Below, in pieces: positions 45,741-55,201 of a stretch of 64,000 nt of DNA. A program made the position numbers and the translations under genes. How positions within the stretch are numbered: position 1 is the first letter of the stretch; each line of letters starts with the position of its first letter. Origin of the DNA: SPCO01 sp964427285 (GTDB lineage Bacteria; Chloroflexota; Limnocylindria; Limnocylindrales; CSP1-4); NCBI GenBank assembly GCA_964427285.1, contig CAYRTS010000003.1:1-64000 (forward strand), in the 5' to 3' direction. The notes under the pieces were generated by a model, which saw only the letters and a list, made by a program, of their open reading frames with translations, did not search any database and had not been told where the DNA came from.

Positions 45741-46511
45741 ATGCTCACGAACACGACCAAGGCGAAACTGGCCCAGGGCAAACCCGTCTTCGGCTGTTTC
45801 GTGCGCTACGCCGAGCCGTCCCTCGCCGAGTACGTGGCCATGCTGGGCTGGGACTTCCTCGTCTTCGATGGCGAGCATGGGACGCTGCAACCGCGCGACC
45901 TCGAGGATCTGTGCCGGGCGTGTGAGCTGCGGGATGTGACGCCGATCGCGCGGGTCACCACGAACCAGCCGCACACGATCCTGCGCTTCATGGACAGCGG
46001 GATGCACGGAGTCCACGTCCCGTGGGTCAACACTCCCGAAGCGGTCGAGGAGGCGGTTCGCTCTGTCAAATACTCGCCGCGCGGTGCCCGCGGGCTGGCC
46101 GGGACGCGGGCGTCGGAGTGGGGCATCCGTGAAGGGTTGGATGCCTATGTGGAGCGCGCCAACCGCGAGACGATGGTCATCGTCCATATCGAGACCCGGG
46201 AGGCCGTCGACGCCATCGAGCAGTACGTTGCGATTGATGGGGTCGACGTCCTGTTCCTCGGGCCGACCGACCTGTCGCAGTCGCTGGGGTATCCCGGCAA
46301 ACCGGGCCACCCCGATGTCGTCGCGGCCATGGAGCGCGTCGCGGAGGTCGTGGTGCCGTCTGACAAGGTGCTCGGGATCTACGCGGGGAGCGCCGCGATG
46401 ACCCAGGAGTGGCTCGCGCGCGGAGCCCGCTATTTCACGACCGGACTGGAGATGTTCCTCAAGGAGGGCATGACGGCCCACCTGGAGCGGGTGCGAGGTG
46501 ACCAGCGATGA
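45741..46511 (+). CDS. HpcH/HpaI-family aldolase
   Basis: 256 residues. Class II pyruvate-aldolase signatures: FLVFDGEHGTLQPRDLE, RVTTNQPHTILRFMDSG, GVHVPWVNTPEAVEEAV, IVHIETREAVDAIEQYV and LFLGPTDLSQSLGYPG. Metal Glu and Asp are in the IET/GPTDLS segments. It cleaves 2-keto-3-deoxy or 4-hydroxy-2-keto acids to pyruvate and an aldehyde. It is not the usual IolJ, so it would serve a keto-acid branch. It overlaps iolD by 4 bp. Confidence 0.9.
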   Translation: MLTNTTKAKLAQGKPVFGCFVRYAEPSLAEYVAMLGWDFLVFDGEHGTLQPRDLEDLCRACELRDVTPIARVTTNQPHTILRFMDSGMHGVHVPWVNTPEAVEEAVRSVKYSPRGARGLAGTRASEWGIREGLDAYVERANRETMVIVHIETREAVDAIEQYVAIDGVDVLFLGPTDLSQSLGYPGKPGHPDVVAAMERVAEVVVPSDKVLGIYAGSAAMTQEWLARGARYFTTGLEMFLKEGMTAHLERVRGDQR

Positions 46512-48364
46512 AGACGATCCGACTGACCACGGCACAGGCCATCGTTCGCTGGCTCCTTGCACAGCGCACGGTCGTGGACGGCGATGAGGTGACCGTGTTC
46601 GCGGGCGTATTCGCCATCTTCGGACACGGCAACGTGACGAGTCTTGGCGAAGCCCTCGAACCCGTCCAGGACAGGTTGCCGACGTGGCGCGGCCACAACG
46701 AGCAGTCGATGGCGCTGGCGGCCGTCGCCTATGCCAAGGCGATGCGCGGGCGCCGGATCATGATCGCCACGACGTCGGTCGGGCCAGGGTCGACGAACCT
46801 CGTGACCGCCGCCGCCGCCGCGCATGCCAACCGGCTGCCCGTCCTGCTCCTGTCGGGCGACACGTTCCAGCACCGGATCGTCGATCCCGTCCTTCAGCAG
46901 GTCGAGCATTTCGACGACCCCACGATCACGGTCGCCGATGCCTTCAAACCCGTCACCCGCTACTGGGATCGGATCACCCGCCCGGAGCAGATCGTCCGGT
47001 CGTTGCCGCAGGCCCTCGCGGTCATGCTTGATCCGGCGACGCGTGGGCCGGCGTTCTTCGCGCTGCCCCAGGATATCGGGGCGGAGGCCTACGACTATCC
47101 GGTCGCCTTCTTCGAGCCGAAGATCCACTACATCCGCCGCCCCGGGCCTGACCCACGCGATGTGGAGGCGGCCGTGACCCTGCTGCGAGGTGCTAAGCGG
47201 CCCCTGATCATCGCCGGCGGCGGGGTCCACTACTCGGGAGCCGTCGATGTCGTACGGGCCTTCGCCGAGAAGCATCGGATCCCGGTCGTTGAGACCGTCG
47301 CCGGGAAGGCGACGCTCCTCCACGACCACCCGAATTACGCGGGCCCGATCGGGGTGACCGGAGCCAAGGCCGCCAACGCCGTCGCCGGGCGGGCCGATGT
47401 CGTCGTCGCCGTCGGGACCCGACTGCAGGACTTCACCACTGGCTCCTGGGCGTTGTTCAGGGATCCCAATGTCCGCTTCGTGTCGGTCAACACGGCCAGT
47501 TGGGACGCGCACAAGCAGGCGGCCCAGCCGGTGATCGGCGACGCGAAGGTCTCGCTCGAGGCGCTCGATGCCGCGCTCGACGCCGCCCTCGGAGAGCCGA
47601 TCGGCTCGACGGACTGGCTGGCCTTCGCGCAGGCGCAGATCGCCGACTGGCACGGCTATCTCGACTCGTGGAAGGGGCGCGTGCACGACGGTCCCCCGGC
47701 CTACGCGGAGGTGATCCAGGTCATCAACGAGATCTGTGCCGACGACGACTATTGCCTGTCCGCGGCGGGTGGCCTGCCTGGCGAACTGGCCATGGGCTGG
47801 CGCTCGAAGTCGGTTGGCTCGTTCGATTCGGAGTACGGCTACTCGACGATGGGCTACGAGATCGCCGGCGCCTGGGGCGCCAGGCTCGCCCGCGGCGGAG
47901 GCGAAGTCATCGCGTGGGTGGGCGACGGCTCGTACCTGATGATGAACTCGGACATTTATTCGACGGTGATGACCGGCCACAAGGTCATCTTCCTCGTCTG
48001 CGACAACGGCGGGTACGCGGTCATCAACCGTCTCCAGGTGAACGCGGGCGGCGCCGAATTCAACAACCAGCTGGCCACGACCCGTCACGAGCGGTACCTC
48101 CAGGTCGACTTCGTGGCGCACGCCCAGGCGATGGGCGCCATCGCCGAGCGAGTCGAGGGCGTCGCGGACCTCCCGGCGGCCTTTGCGCGGGCCAAGTCCG
48201 CGGACCGCAGCTACGTGATCGTCATGCCCATCGACCCGTATGCCTGGACCGACGGCGGTGCCTGGTGGGAGATCGGCGTGCCCGAGGTCAGCGAGCGGGC
48301 AGCGGTGCGCGCGGCACGGGCGCAGTGGGAAGCCGACAAGCAGCATCAGCGCGTCGGCGTCTGA
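46508..48364 (+). CDS. iolD: 3D-trihydroxycyclohexane-1,2-dione acylhydrolase (IolD)
   Basis: 618 residues, the usual IolD length. Thiamine-diphosphate enzyme: catalytic Glu in TWRGHNEQSMALAAVAY (E65) and cofactor motif VGDGSYLMMNSDIYSTV, LVCDNGGYAVINRLQVNAGG. It opens the cyclitol ring to 5-deoxy-glucuronate, the IolB substrate. N-terminus KTIRLTTAQAIVRWLLAQRT is typical. Starts inside the stop of the HpaI-like gene. The IolD-IolE-IolB set is complete on this island though split over two operons. Confidence 0.94.
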   Translation: MKTIRLTTAQAIVRWLLAQRTVVDGDEVTVFAGVFAIFGHGNVTSLGEALEPVQDRLPTWRGHNEQSMALAAVAYAKAMRGRRIMIATTSVGPGSTNLVTAAAAAHANRLPVLLLSGDTFQHRIVDPVLQQVEHFDDPTITVADAFKPVTRYWDRITRPEQIVRSLPQALAVMLDPATRGPAFFALPQDIGAEAYDYPVAFFEPKIHYIRRPGPDPRDVEAAVTLLRGAKRPLIIAGGGVHYSGAVDVVRAFAEKHRIPVVETVAGKATLLHDHPNYAGPIGVTGAKAANAVAGRADVVVAVGTRLQDFTTGSWALFRDPNVRFVSVNTASWDAHKQAAQPVIGDAKVSLEALDAALDAALGEPIGSTDWLAFAQAQIADWHGYLDSWKGRVHDGPPAYAEVIQVINEICADDDYCLSAAGGLPGELAMGWRSKSVGSFDSEYGYSTMGYEIAGAWGARLARGGGEVIAWVGDGSYLMMNSDIYSTVMTGHKVIFLVCDNGGYAVINRLQVNAGGAEFNNQLATTRHERYLQVDFVAHAQAMGAIAERVEGVADLPAAFARAKSADRSYVIVMPIDPYAWTDGGAWWEIGVPEVSERAAVRAARAQWEADKQHQRVGV

Positions 48365-48367
48365 GTC

Positions 48368-49153
48368 ATGGCTGACCTGGACGGCAAGGTCGCCATCGTC
48401 GTCGGGGCCGCGTCCTATCTCGGGGCGGCCATCACCGCGGCCCTCCTCGCCGACGGCGCCAAGGCGGTCCTCGCCGACCGCGATACCAGCGACCCGGACG
48501 AGCTCATGGCGCGGTTCGGCGCCGACGCCATGTTCGTGCCGACCGACGTCACCGACGACGCTGACCTTGAGCGGCTGGTCCGGACCACGGTGGATCGCCA
48601 CGGCCGGATCGACATCCTCGTCTTCGCGGTCGCGATCTTCGATGACGACCTGCTCGAGTCATCCCGGCAGCTCTGGCGACGGGTGCTCGATACCAACCTG
48701 GTGTCGGCGGCCCTGCTGACCCAGGCGACCGCCGCGCACATGACTGCCGGCGGCGCGATCGTGTACATCGCATCGGTCAGCGGCACCTTCTCGCAGCCGA
48801 ACCACGTGGTCTACAACGTCGGCAAGGCCGGACTGCTCATGCTCGTCAAGACGGCCGCCCAGCAGCTGGCTCCGCGCGGCATCCGGGTCAACGCGGTTTC
48901 GCCGGGATGGATGTGGAGCCGGAACATCGAGCGCCGGTACGGGACGCGTGAGCGGGCCGATGCGCTCGGCGCCGAGTTCCATCCCCTCGGCCGGATCGCG
49001 GACCCCGAGGAAGTGGCCGAAGCGGTCCGCTTCCTCGTGTCCGATCGGGCCTCGTTCGTGACGGGGACCGAGCTGCTCGTCGACGGCGGCTTTTCAGCGA
49101 TCGGGCCGCTCGCCCTCGGTCAGGCCTTCGAGAAGATCCGCACCATCTCGTAG
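48368..49153 (+). CDS. Short-chain dehydrogenase/reductase
   Basis: 261 residues. Cofactor loop VGAASYLGAAI at 12-22, catalytic S136/Y149/K153 (IASVSGTFSQPNHVVYNVGK) and C-terminal FLVSDRASFVTGTELLVDGG. The NNAG loop of classical SDRs is replaced by VFAVAIFDD, so the structure near the active site may differ. Possible reductase for malonate semialdehyde or a keto-cyclitol; substrate not readable. Last gene of the operon; the convergent alcohol dehydrogenase ends 10 bp away. Confidence 0.88.
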   Translation: MADLDGKVAIVVGAASYLGAAITAALLADGAKAVLADRDTSDPDELMARFGADAMFVPTDVTDDADLERLVRTTVDRHGRIDILVFAVAIFDDDLLESSRQLWRRVLDTNLVSAALLTQATAAHMTAGGAIVYIASVSGTFSQPNHVVYNVGKAGLLMLVKTAAQQLAPRGIRVNAVSPGWMWSRNIERRYGTRERADALGAEFHPLGRIADPEEVAEAVRFLVSDRASFVTGTELLVDGGFSAIGPLALGQAFEKIRTIS

Positions 49154-49163
49154 CGCGACGAAG

Positions 49164-50183
49164 TTACTCGGAGCCGGGCGTGATGACCACCTTGGTGGCG
49201 GCGCCGGAGCGCAGCAGGTCGAGGCCCTCGGCCAGCCGCTCAAGCGGCAGCACGTGGGTCACGATCGGCGCGAGGGTCAGGACGCCCTGCTCCACCATCC
49301 GGATCGCCTGCGGGAACGTGAAGTTCGTGATGTAGGTGCCCATGACCGTCAGCGATCGGGCCGTGATGGAGTACTGGTGGATGGGCGGACTCACGTTGGC
49401 GTTCTGGCCGAACAGGACGATCCGCCCGCCCAGGGCCGCCGCCTCGACGGCCGTTCCAAATTGCGTCCCAACCGCGTCAACGACGATGTCGGCACCGCCG
49501 GGCAGGATTTCCTCGCGGGTGGCGGCGAACACATCCGGCGCGACGGCACGACTCGCCCCGACGGCCTCGGCGACCGCTCGCCGGGCCTCCGTCGGCTCGA
49601 CGACGATGATCGGCGACGCACCGGCGGCCCGGAAGACGGCGACGAACAGACAGCCGATCGCCCCGGCCCCGAAGATGACCGCCGATTCACCCGGCCGCGG
49701 GTTCGCCCGGTTGGCTCCGTTGACGACGCAGGCAAGGGGCTCGATCAGAGCCGCCACCTCGGACGTCGCCGCCTCTCCAAATGGGAAGACCGCACGCGCC
49801 GGGGCCTTCGCGAACCGGGCCAGGGCGCCGTTCCGGAAAATGCCGAGTGCACGGACGTTCTCGCAGTTGGCGGGTCGTCCCGCCCGGCAGTAGCGACAGA
49901 AGCCGCACGTCGCGTCCGGATCGACCGCGACCCGCTGCCCGATCGAGAGGCCGCTGGCCCGCGCGCCTTCGCCGAGGCCAGTGATGTGGCCGATGAACTC
50001 GTGGCCCATGACCACGCCGGGGTCGGCCGGGTGGCCGGGCGGCACGTTCAGGATCTGGAGATCCGTGCCGCAGATGCCACACGCCTCGACCTCGATGATC
50101 ACATCGTCGGGCGCCTCGAGGAGAGGCTCCGCAACGTCCTCAAGGCGCACGACGCCCTGGCCCGCAAAGACTGCAGCACGCAT
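49164..50183 (-). CDS. Zinc-dependent alcohol/polyol dehydrogenase (MDR family)
   Basis: 339 residues from ATG 50183. Catalytic zinc residues in GICGTDLQ, GHEFIGH and the Glu in LIEPLACV. Structural zinc Cys set CGFCRYCRAGRPANC is complete. NAD fold VIFGAGAIGCLFVAVFRAAG. It likely oxidises a polyol or cyclitol OH group, in the manner of sorbitol dehydrogenase or IolM-type keto-inositol dehydrogenase. The start shares one base with the stop of the ABC permease (TGATG), so it is the last gene of the transporter operon. Confidence 0.92.
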   Translation of the reverse strand: MRAAVFAGQGVVRLEDVAEPLLEAPDDVIIEVEACGICGTDLQILNVPPGHPADPGVVMGHEFIGHITGLGEGARASGLSIGQRVAVDPDATCGFCRYCRAGRPANCENVRALGIFRNGALARFAKAPARAVFPFGEAATSEVAALIEPLACVVNGANRANPRPGESAVIFGAGAIGCLFVAVFRAAGASPIIVVEPTEARRAVAEAVGASRAVAPDVFAATREEILPGGADIVVDAVGTQFGTAVEAAALGGRIVLFGQNANVSPPIHQYSITARSLTVMGTYITNFTFPQAIRMVEQGVLTLAPIVTHVLPLERLAEGLDLLRSGAATKVVITPGSE

Positions 50184-51043
50184 CAGGCGCCCTCCGGATT
50201 GCGGCGCCGTCCGGGGACTCGGCGAGCCCGCCCCAGCACCAGGGAAGCGATAGCGAAGATGAGCAACGTGGCGACCAGCATGATCGTGGCCACGGCATTG
50301 ACTTCCGGAGTGACCCCGAATTTGATCCGGGTATAGATGTAGGTCGGCAACGTGGGCTGGGCGCCGACCGTGAACCAGGTGATGACGAACTCGTCGATCG
50401 AAAGGGTCACGCTGATCAGGGCTCCCGCCAGGATCGCCGGCGAAATCAGTGGAAGGACGATGTGACGGATCGCCTGTCGGGGCGACGCGCCCAGATCCGC
50501 GGCGGCCCATTCGAGCGCCCGATCGAAGCCCTGGAGCCGGCTGGCCACGATCAGGACGACGAACGGCACCGTGACGACGAGCTGGCCCGCGATCACGGTG
50601 CCCAGCGATAGCGGCAGGTCGACGGCCCGGGCAAAGAAGATCAGCAGCGATACGCCGACCAGGACTCCCGGCACCATGATCGGCAGGGTGAACGCGATCC
50701 TGGTGGCGTTCGGGTATCGAACCCCGCCGCGCACGAGGACGAAGGCGGCCATTGTCCCGATGATGGTCGCCAGGATGGCCACCACCACGGCGACGGTGAC
50801 CGAATTCGAGAGTGCACGGATGAGGACACGATTGTCGAACAAGGCCTCGTACCAGCGCAGCGTGAAGCCTGTAATCGGTAGCCCCGGCGTCTGCGACTCG
50901 TCGAACGAGAAGATGATCATGAACGCGATCGGCAGGTAGAGAAAGACCATCAGGGCGCCGAACCACACCCGGAGGCTCCAGCGCACGGCGCCGGAATGCC
51001 GACTGACGGGCATGGTCGCGAGCGGGTCGACGCGGCTAGGCAC
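50183..51043 (-). CDS. ABC transporter permease, PotC-like
   Basis: 286 residues from GTG 51043 (ATG 51013 and TTG 51052 are alternatives). Six membrane spans, e.g. SLRVWFGALMVFLYLPIAFM and VVVAILATIIGTMAAFVLVR. EAA loop contacting the ATPase: EWAAADLGASPRQAIRHIVL. Second permease of a polyamine/Fe-type (PotBC) importer. Overlaps the first permease by 8 bp. Confidence 0.92.
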   Translation of the reverse strand: MPSRVDPLATMPVSRHSGAVRWSLRVWFGALMVFLYLPIAFMIIFSFDESQTPGLPITGFTLRWYEALFDNRVLIRALSNSVTVAVVVAILATIIGTMAAFVLVRGGVRYPNATRIAFTLPIMVPGVLVGVSLLIFFARAVDLPLSLGTVIAGQLVVTVPFVVLIVASRLQGFDRALEWAAADLGASPRQAIRHIVLPLISPAILAGALISVTLSIDEFVITWFTVGAQPTLPTYIYTRIKFGVTPEVNAVATIMLVATLLIFAIASLVLGRARRVPGRRRNPEGA

Positions 51044-51953
51044 GGGCGACAACGTCCTCGAACCGAAGGTAGCGGCGGAACACGATGAGCAACAGCAGAA
51101 CGAAGGCCGCGATCAGGAAGCTGACGGCGGCACCCTCTGGGATGAGGGCGTTCTTGAAGAAGTTGGCTACCAGGTTGGCGATCAACAGGCCGTTCGCGCC
51201 GCCGACCATGATCGGTGTGAGGAACTCGCCGAGGATCGGGATGAACACGAAGATGCACGCGGTGATGATGCCCGGCCGGATCTGCGGCAACAGGATGTGC
51301 CGGAATGCCTGGTCCGGGCGAGCGCCCAGGTCCTGACCGGCCGTCAGCTGGGTGAAGTCGAAACGCTCGAGAGACGCATACAGGACCAGCGCCGCAAATG
51401 GCACGTAGACATACACCAGCACGATGAAGGTGCCGAAGTCGTTGTAGACCAGGAGTCGCGAAGGCTCCGAGATCAGACCAATCGCCTGGAGCACCTGGTT
51501 GAGCGCGCCGAACTCACCGAGGATCGCCTGCCACGAGTAGACCCGCAGCAAATAGCTCGTCCAGAAGGGGACGATGATGAGCAGGAGTGCGAAGCGCGCC
51601 CATCGGCGGGAGACGTATCGGGCGAGGAAGTACGCGACGCCGAAGGCGGCCGGCAACGAGGCGAGCGTAACGGCGGCTCCCATGATCAATGTCTTGAGGA
51701 GCGTTCGAACGTAGGTTGGATTGTCGAAGAAGTTGGTGTAGTTCTCGGCTGTCCAGACCGCCACGACGTCCAGATTCTCGTTGGTCGACCAGAACGAAAA
51801 CACGAACATGACCGTCAGCGGCGCCACGAACAGGCCCACCAGGATCACCCCGGCCGGCAGGAACGGGGCGAGCTGCCGCAGCCGGGCCGTCCGACTGGCG
51901 TTGACGGACGTCGGCGGGGCCAATGCGGCCCCGCCGGCGAGATCGTTTGCCAT
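51036..51953 (-). CDS. ABC transporter permease, PotB-like
   Basis: 305 residues, six spans including LAPFLPAGVILVGLFVAPLT and ALLLIIVPFWTSYLLRVYSW. EAA loop LTAGQDLGARPDQAFRHILL. The PFWTSYLLRVYSW element is characteristic of PotB-like permeases. It lies 28 bp after the binding-protein gene, within the operon ATPase-binding protein-permease-permease-dehydrogenase. Confidence 0.92.
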   Translation of the reverse strand: MANDLAGGAALAPPTSVNASRTARLRQLAPFLPAGVILVGLFVAPLTVMFVFSFWSTNENLDVVAVWTAENYTNFFDNPTYVRTLLKTLIMGAAVTLASLPAAFGVAYFLARYVSRRWARFALLLIIVPFWTSYLLRVYSWQAILGEFGALNQVLQAIGLISEPSRLLVYNDFGTFIVLVYVYVPFAALVLYASLERFDFTQLTAGQDLGARPDQAFRHILLPQIRPGIITACIFVFIPILGEFLTPIMVGGANGLLIANLVANFFKNALIPEGAAVSFLIAAFVLLLLIVFRRYLRFEDVVARA

Positions 51954-51981
51954 CGTGTGCGACGTGGCTCCGGGTGTGCGA

Positions 51982-53091
51982 CTAGGCTCCGAAGACCTCG
52001 TTGAACAGCTGGATCGACTTTTCCGTCGAGGTGCCGGGGCCCTTCAGGGTCGTCGCCGCAAGGATCGCCTCGGACTCGCTGTAGCGATACCGATCGGCGC
52101 GATCCCCCTCACCCTGGTTGACCAGGACCTTGTAGGCCGCCTCGTTGAACAGCGGCCGACCGTGGGTGATGAAGTTGGCGGCGATGTTCTCGGCCGTGTT
52201 GGCCTTCTCCAGGTAGGGCATCAGCAGCGAGGTGTTGGCGCCGCCCTTGACGATCATCTCGGCGTCCATCCAGCCGACCGTCCCCTCCTTCGGGATAAAG
52301 CCCCTGATCTCCGGGCCGCCGCCGTCCTTGACCCGGTCCTCGTTGCCGAAGTTCCCGGTGATCAGGTACGCCTCCTCGCTGATCATCGCGTTGACGCTGT
52401 CGGTGGCCTGCTGCGCAAACTTGAGGACATTGGGCTTGAGCTTCTCGAGGTATCCCTTGACCGTGGCGAGCTGGTCGTCAGTCATGTTGTAGCAGTCGTT
52501 AAAACCCGCCGCCTTGCCCATGTAGGCGACGATCTCCTCGGGCTGGTTCTCGATCACCAGGCGACCCTTGTATTTCGGGTCGAGGAGCACTTGCCACGAG
52601 TCCGGGGCAGGGTCGACGAACTTCGGGTTGTAGTAGATGCTGATTGGCGACCAGCCGAACGGGTAGCCAAGGTAGCCTTCGGGCTTCGTCCAGATCGGGA
52701 ACTCCCTGGCGAACGAGTAGAGCTCCGACGAGATCTTGATCTCGTTGATGTCGAATGCCTCGATGAGTCCGTCCTTGAAGTAGGCGTCGGGCACCCACAG
52801 AGCGTCTCCGGAGATCATGTCGAGCTGACCCTTGACCTCCTTGAGCTTGGCGAAACCCTCGGCGTTACCGGACAGCTCGCTGATGTTGGCGATGATCTTG
52901 TCCGATGTCTCGATGGCCTTGAGCTGCGTGTCGATGTAGTGGTCGCCCCAGGTCATCCAGTTGAACGTGCCACCCTGCGACCCGATCCCGCCGCACGCGG
53001 ATACGACACCACCGAGCCCGACAACGGCCCCGACGGCTCCCGTTAGCTGCAAGAACCTGCGACGCGTGTAGGCCTGATCCAATACGGTCAT
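51982..53091 (-). CDS. Tat-exported solute-binding lipoprotein, PotD/PotF family
   Basis: 369 residues. Tat signal TRRRFLQLTGAVGAVVGLGG with lipobox VVSAC (Cys near 33), so it is probably a membrane-anchored substrate receptor. Body typical of PotD: FNWMTWGDHYIDTQLKAIET, GYPFGWSPISIYYNPKFVDP, LDPKYKGRLVIENQPEEIVA, and MPYLEKANTAENIAANFITH. The family binds polyamines or other organic cations, though relatives bind other solutes. Starts 4 bp after the ATPase gene. Confidence 0.93.
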   Translation of the reverse strand: MTVLDQAYTRRRFLQLTGAVGAVVGLGGVVSACGGIGSQGGTFNWMTWGDHYIDTQLKAIETSDKIIANISELSGNAEGFAKLKEVKGQLDMISGDALWVPDAYFKDGLIEAFDINEIKISSELYSFAREFPIWTKPEGYLGYPFGWSPISIYYNPKFVDPAPDSWQVLLDPKYKGRLVIENQPEEIVAYMGKAAGFNDCYNMTDDQLATVKGYLEKLKPNVLKFAQQATDSVNAMISEEAYLITGNFGNEDRVKDGGGPEIRGFIPKEGTVGWMDAEMIVKGGANTSLLMPYLEKANTAENIAANFITHGRPLFNEAAYKVLVNQGEGDRADRYRYSESEAILAATTLKGPGTSTEKSIQLFNEVFGA

Positions 53092-53095
53092 TCCT

Positions 53096-54292
53096 TCACC
53101 CTCCTGCTGTTTCCTGGTCCGGTTCAGGTTCGTCGCCGGCGGCGACGACGGTCGACTTGCGGGGATCCCACGACAGGTGCACTTCTCGATCGACCATCTC
53201 CTCCTCGGCAGTCCGCTCGTCCGACTCGTGGAACCGTATCGCCACGAGGACCCCGGCGTCGGTTTGGACCGTGATCCTCGTATGGTTTCCCATGAATGCG
53301 ACGTTGGTGGTCCGGCCGGCGATGACGGCCGCCGGCGATGATCCGTGATCCGCGATCAGGCTGACCGCGACCGATTCGGGTCGAACCATCAACGCGACGC
53401 GGCCGTTCGGGGTAGCAGCCGTGCTCCCTGCGTGGGTCGGCAGCACGGTTCCGTCGCGCAGGCGGATGGCCGGTCCGTCAGGGCCGTTCGTCAGTTCGCC
53501 GTCCAGGAAGTTCGACTCGCCGATGAAGTCGGCGACGAACCGGTCGAGCGGTCGGAGGTAGATCTCGCGGGGCGTCCCGACCTGTCGGACTCGACCGCTG
53601 GCCATGACCGCAATGCGGGTCGACATGGACAGGGCCTCTTCCTGGTCGTGGGTGACGAACACGAACGTCGTGCCGACCTGGCGATGGATACGCGCCAGCT
53701 CGACCTGCATCTGCTTGCGCAGCTTGAGATCGAGCGCCCCGAGCGGCTCGTCGAGCAGCAACACCGCCGGTCGCTTGCACAGGGCGCGGGCGAGCGCGAC
53801 ACGCTGCGCCTGGCCGCCCGACAGTTGCACCGGATAGCGATCCCCGTAGCCCGAAAGGTCGACGAGCTCGAGATACTCGCCCACGCGCCGATCGATCTCG
53901 GGGCGGGGCAGGCTCTCCATGCGGAGGCCGAAGGCGACATTCTGGGCGACCGTCATGTGCGGGAACAGGGCGTAGTTCTGGAACACGGTATTGACGTTGC
54001 GCTGATGGGGCGGCAGGTCGTTGACCCGGCGACCCTCGATCCGCAGCTCTCCCGAGGTGAGCGGGACAAACCCGCCAATCAGGTTGAGTGTCGTCGTCTT
54101 GCCGCATCCGGATGGACCGAGCAGGCAGAAGAACTCGCCAGCTTCGATCTGAAGCGAGACGCCGTCGAGGGCGATGGCCTCGCCGTAGCGCTTGGTTACG
54201 TCGATGAGCTCGATCGCGGGGACAGCACGATCCCCACTCATCCCAGCGAGCCCAGACCTGGCACCGCCGCCCTCCCTGTCGCGAAGAGTCAT
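53096..54292 (-). CDS. ABC transporter ATP-binding protein, PotA-like
   Basis: 398 residues from ATG 54292. Walker A LLGPSGCGKTTTLNL, Q-loop NYALFPHMTVAQNVAFG, signature VQLSGGQAQRVALARAL, Walker B VLLLDEPLGALDLKLR, H-loop VTHDQEEAL, then a C-terminal TOBE domain. An ATG at 54307 overlaps the operator palindrome at 54303-54318, so 54292 or 54241 (MSGDRAVPAIELIDVTKRYG) is more likely. First gene of the five-gene operon: importer plus dehydrogenase. Confidence 0.92.
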   Translation of the reverse strand: MTLRDREGGGARSGLAGMSGDRAVPAIELIDVTKRYGEAIALDGVSLQIEAGEFFCLLGPSGCGKTTTLNLIGGFVPLTSGELRIEGRRVNDLPPHQRNVNTVFQNYALFPHMTVAQNVAFGLRMESLPRPEIDRRVGEYLELVDLSGYGDRYPVQLSGGQAQRVALARALCKRPAVLLLDEPLGALDLKLRKQMQVELARIHRQVGTTFVFVTHDQEEALSMSTRIAVMASGRVRQVGTPREIYLRPLDRFVADFIGESNFLDGELTNGPDGPAIRLRDGTVLPTHAGSTAATPNGRVALMVRPESVAVSLIADHGSSPAAVIAGRTTNVAFMGNHTRITVQTDAGVLVAIRFHESDERTAEEEMVDREVHLSWDPRKSTVVAAGDEPEPDQETAGG

Positions 54293-54302
54293 CCGTGGCT
54301 CG

Positions 54303-54318
54303 TGCATTCGATTGCGCA
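54303..54318. promoter_or_regulatory. LacI-type operator at the ABC transporter promoter
   Basis: TGCATTCGATTGCGCA, matching the TGCAATCGnTTGCGCA pattern at 57407 and 59780 at 15 of 16 positions, apart from the variable n. It lies immediately upstream of the PotA-like gene, so repressor binding would block initiation of the importer operon. Confidence 0.7.
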
Positions 54319-54403
54319 GACGGTAGCACGCCCCCGCTGGCCTCGTCTACCCAATTTCGTTTCGCAAGGACGAGGCGCGTGCGACGACATGCGCTCCGTT
54401 GCC

Positions 54404-55171
54404 CTACTCCGCCACAAAGGCGGCGACGCGGCAGATGCAGCCCTCGCCTCCCTGCCAGCGCCACGGGAAGGCGCCCATGTCCACGCGTCGGCCGGCGACC
54501 TCGGCGAGCTCTCCGCCGAGGTTCTCCAGCATCGAGATGTCGTTCCGCGCGGTCGCGTAGTGGATGTATTCGAAATCCTTCGCCGGCAGCGTCTCTTCGA
54601 TCGGCCGGCCGCTCATCGTCTCGTACTCAGCGACGAGATCGGGTCGCATGTGGCGGACGCGCGTGTGCAGCGAGTGGTCGATCGAGGCGAGATCTGCGCC
54701 GATCCACTTGATCCGCTTGCCGATGAGAAAGTCGATGACCTCGGGCTGCGGACCCGGATGACGGTCGAAGTAGGTCACGTCATCGCGCGTAGGCTTGGTC
54801 CAGTTGTACCGGTCCCAGCCGGTGAAGAGGACGACGATGTCGCCCTCGCGGATCGACTCGCCCGGCGGGAGGTGGGCCTCGACGTCGGCCAGGCTGTAGT
54901 AGCTCCAGGGTCTGGTGATCGGCCGGAGGTCGATCACCAGACCCGTCCCGTAGAGCTCACTCAGCTCGATGCTCCCGAGGTCCCGGCCGGTCTCGCAGTA
55001 GTGGCTCGGCGCGTCGATGTGCGTCCCGGTATGCATGTTCGTCTTCACGAGCATCGTGCTCTTGCGGTCCCGGTGATGCGTCGTGATGTCGGTGACCTCG
55101 ATCGAGGCGAACTGCGGCCAGGTGGGCATCCGATCGCCCCACGGCTGGGTCAGATCGACGACACGTGTCAT
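54404..55171 (-). CDS. Cyclase family protein (kynurenine formamidase-like metal hydrolase)
   Basis: 255 residues. Metal motif HTGTHIDAPSHY and the later NISMLENLGGEL and MGAFPWRWQGGEGCICRVAA are those of the KynB/cyclase family, which hydrolyses formamides, amides or lactones. Active His/Asp residues are present. It follows the LacI gene by 30 bp and was probably transcribed with it. Here it may remove an N-acyl group or open a lactone in the island's substrate. KynB activity itself is unlikely, since no other tryptophan gene is near. Confidence 0.88.
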   Translation of the reverse strand: MTRVVDLTQPWGDRMPTWPQFASIEVTDITTHHRDRKSTMLVKTNMHTGTHIDAPSHYCETGRDLGSIELSELYGTGLVIDLRPITRPWSYYSLADVEAHLPPGESIREGDIVVLFTGWDRYNWTKPTRDDVTYFDRHPGPQPEVIDFLIGKRIKWIGADLASIDHSLHTRVRHMRPDLVAEYETMSGRPIEETLPAKDFEYIHYATARNDISMLENLGGELAEVAGRRVDMGAFPWRWQGGEGCICRVAAFVAE

Positions 55172-55201
55172 GGCTTGGCTCCGATGGTCATGGGGACAAC
55201 C

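Noticed and set aside
46508..48364. Acetolactate synthase as an alternative for IolD
   Set aside because: Length, the RGHNEQSMAL segment, and the neighbours IolE and IolB favour IolD over acetolactate synthase.
46430..48601. 723-residue open frame on the minus strand
   Set aside because: Antisense to IolD and its neighbours. Composition is Arg/Gly/Asp-rich with no domain.
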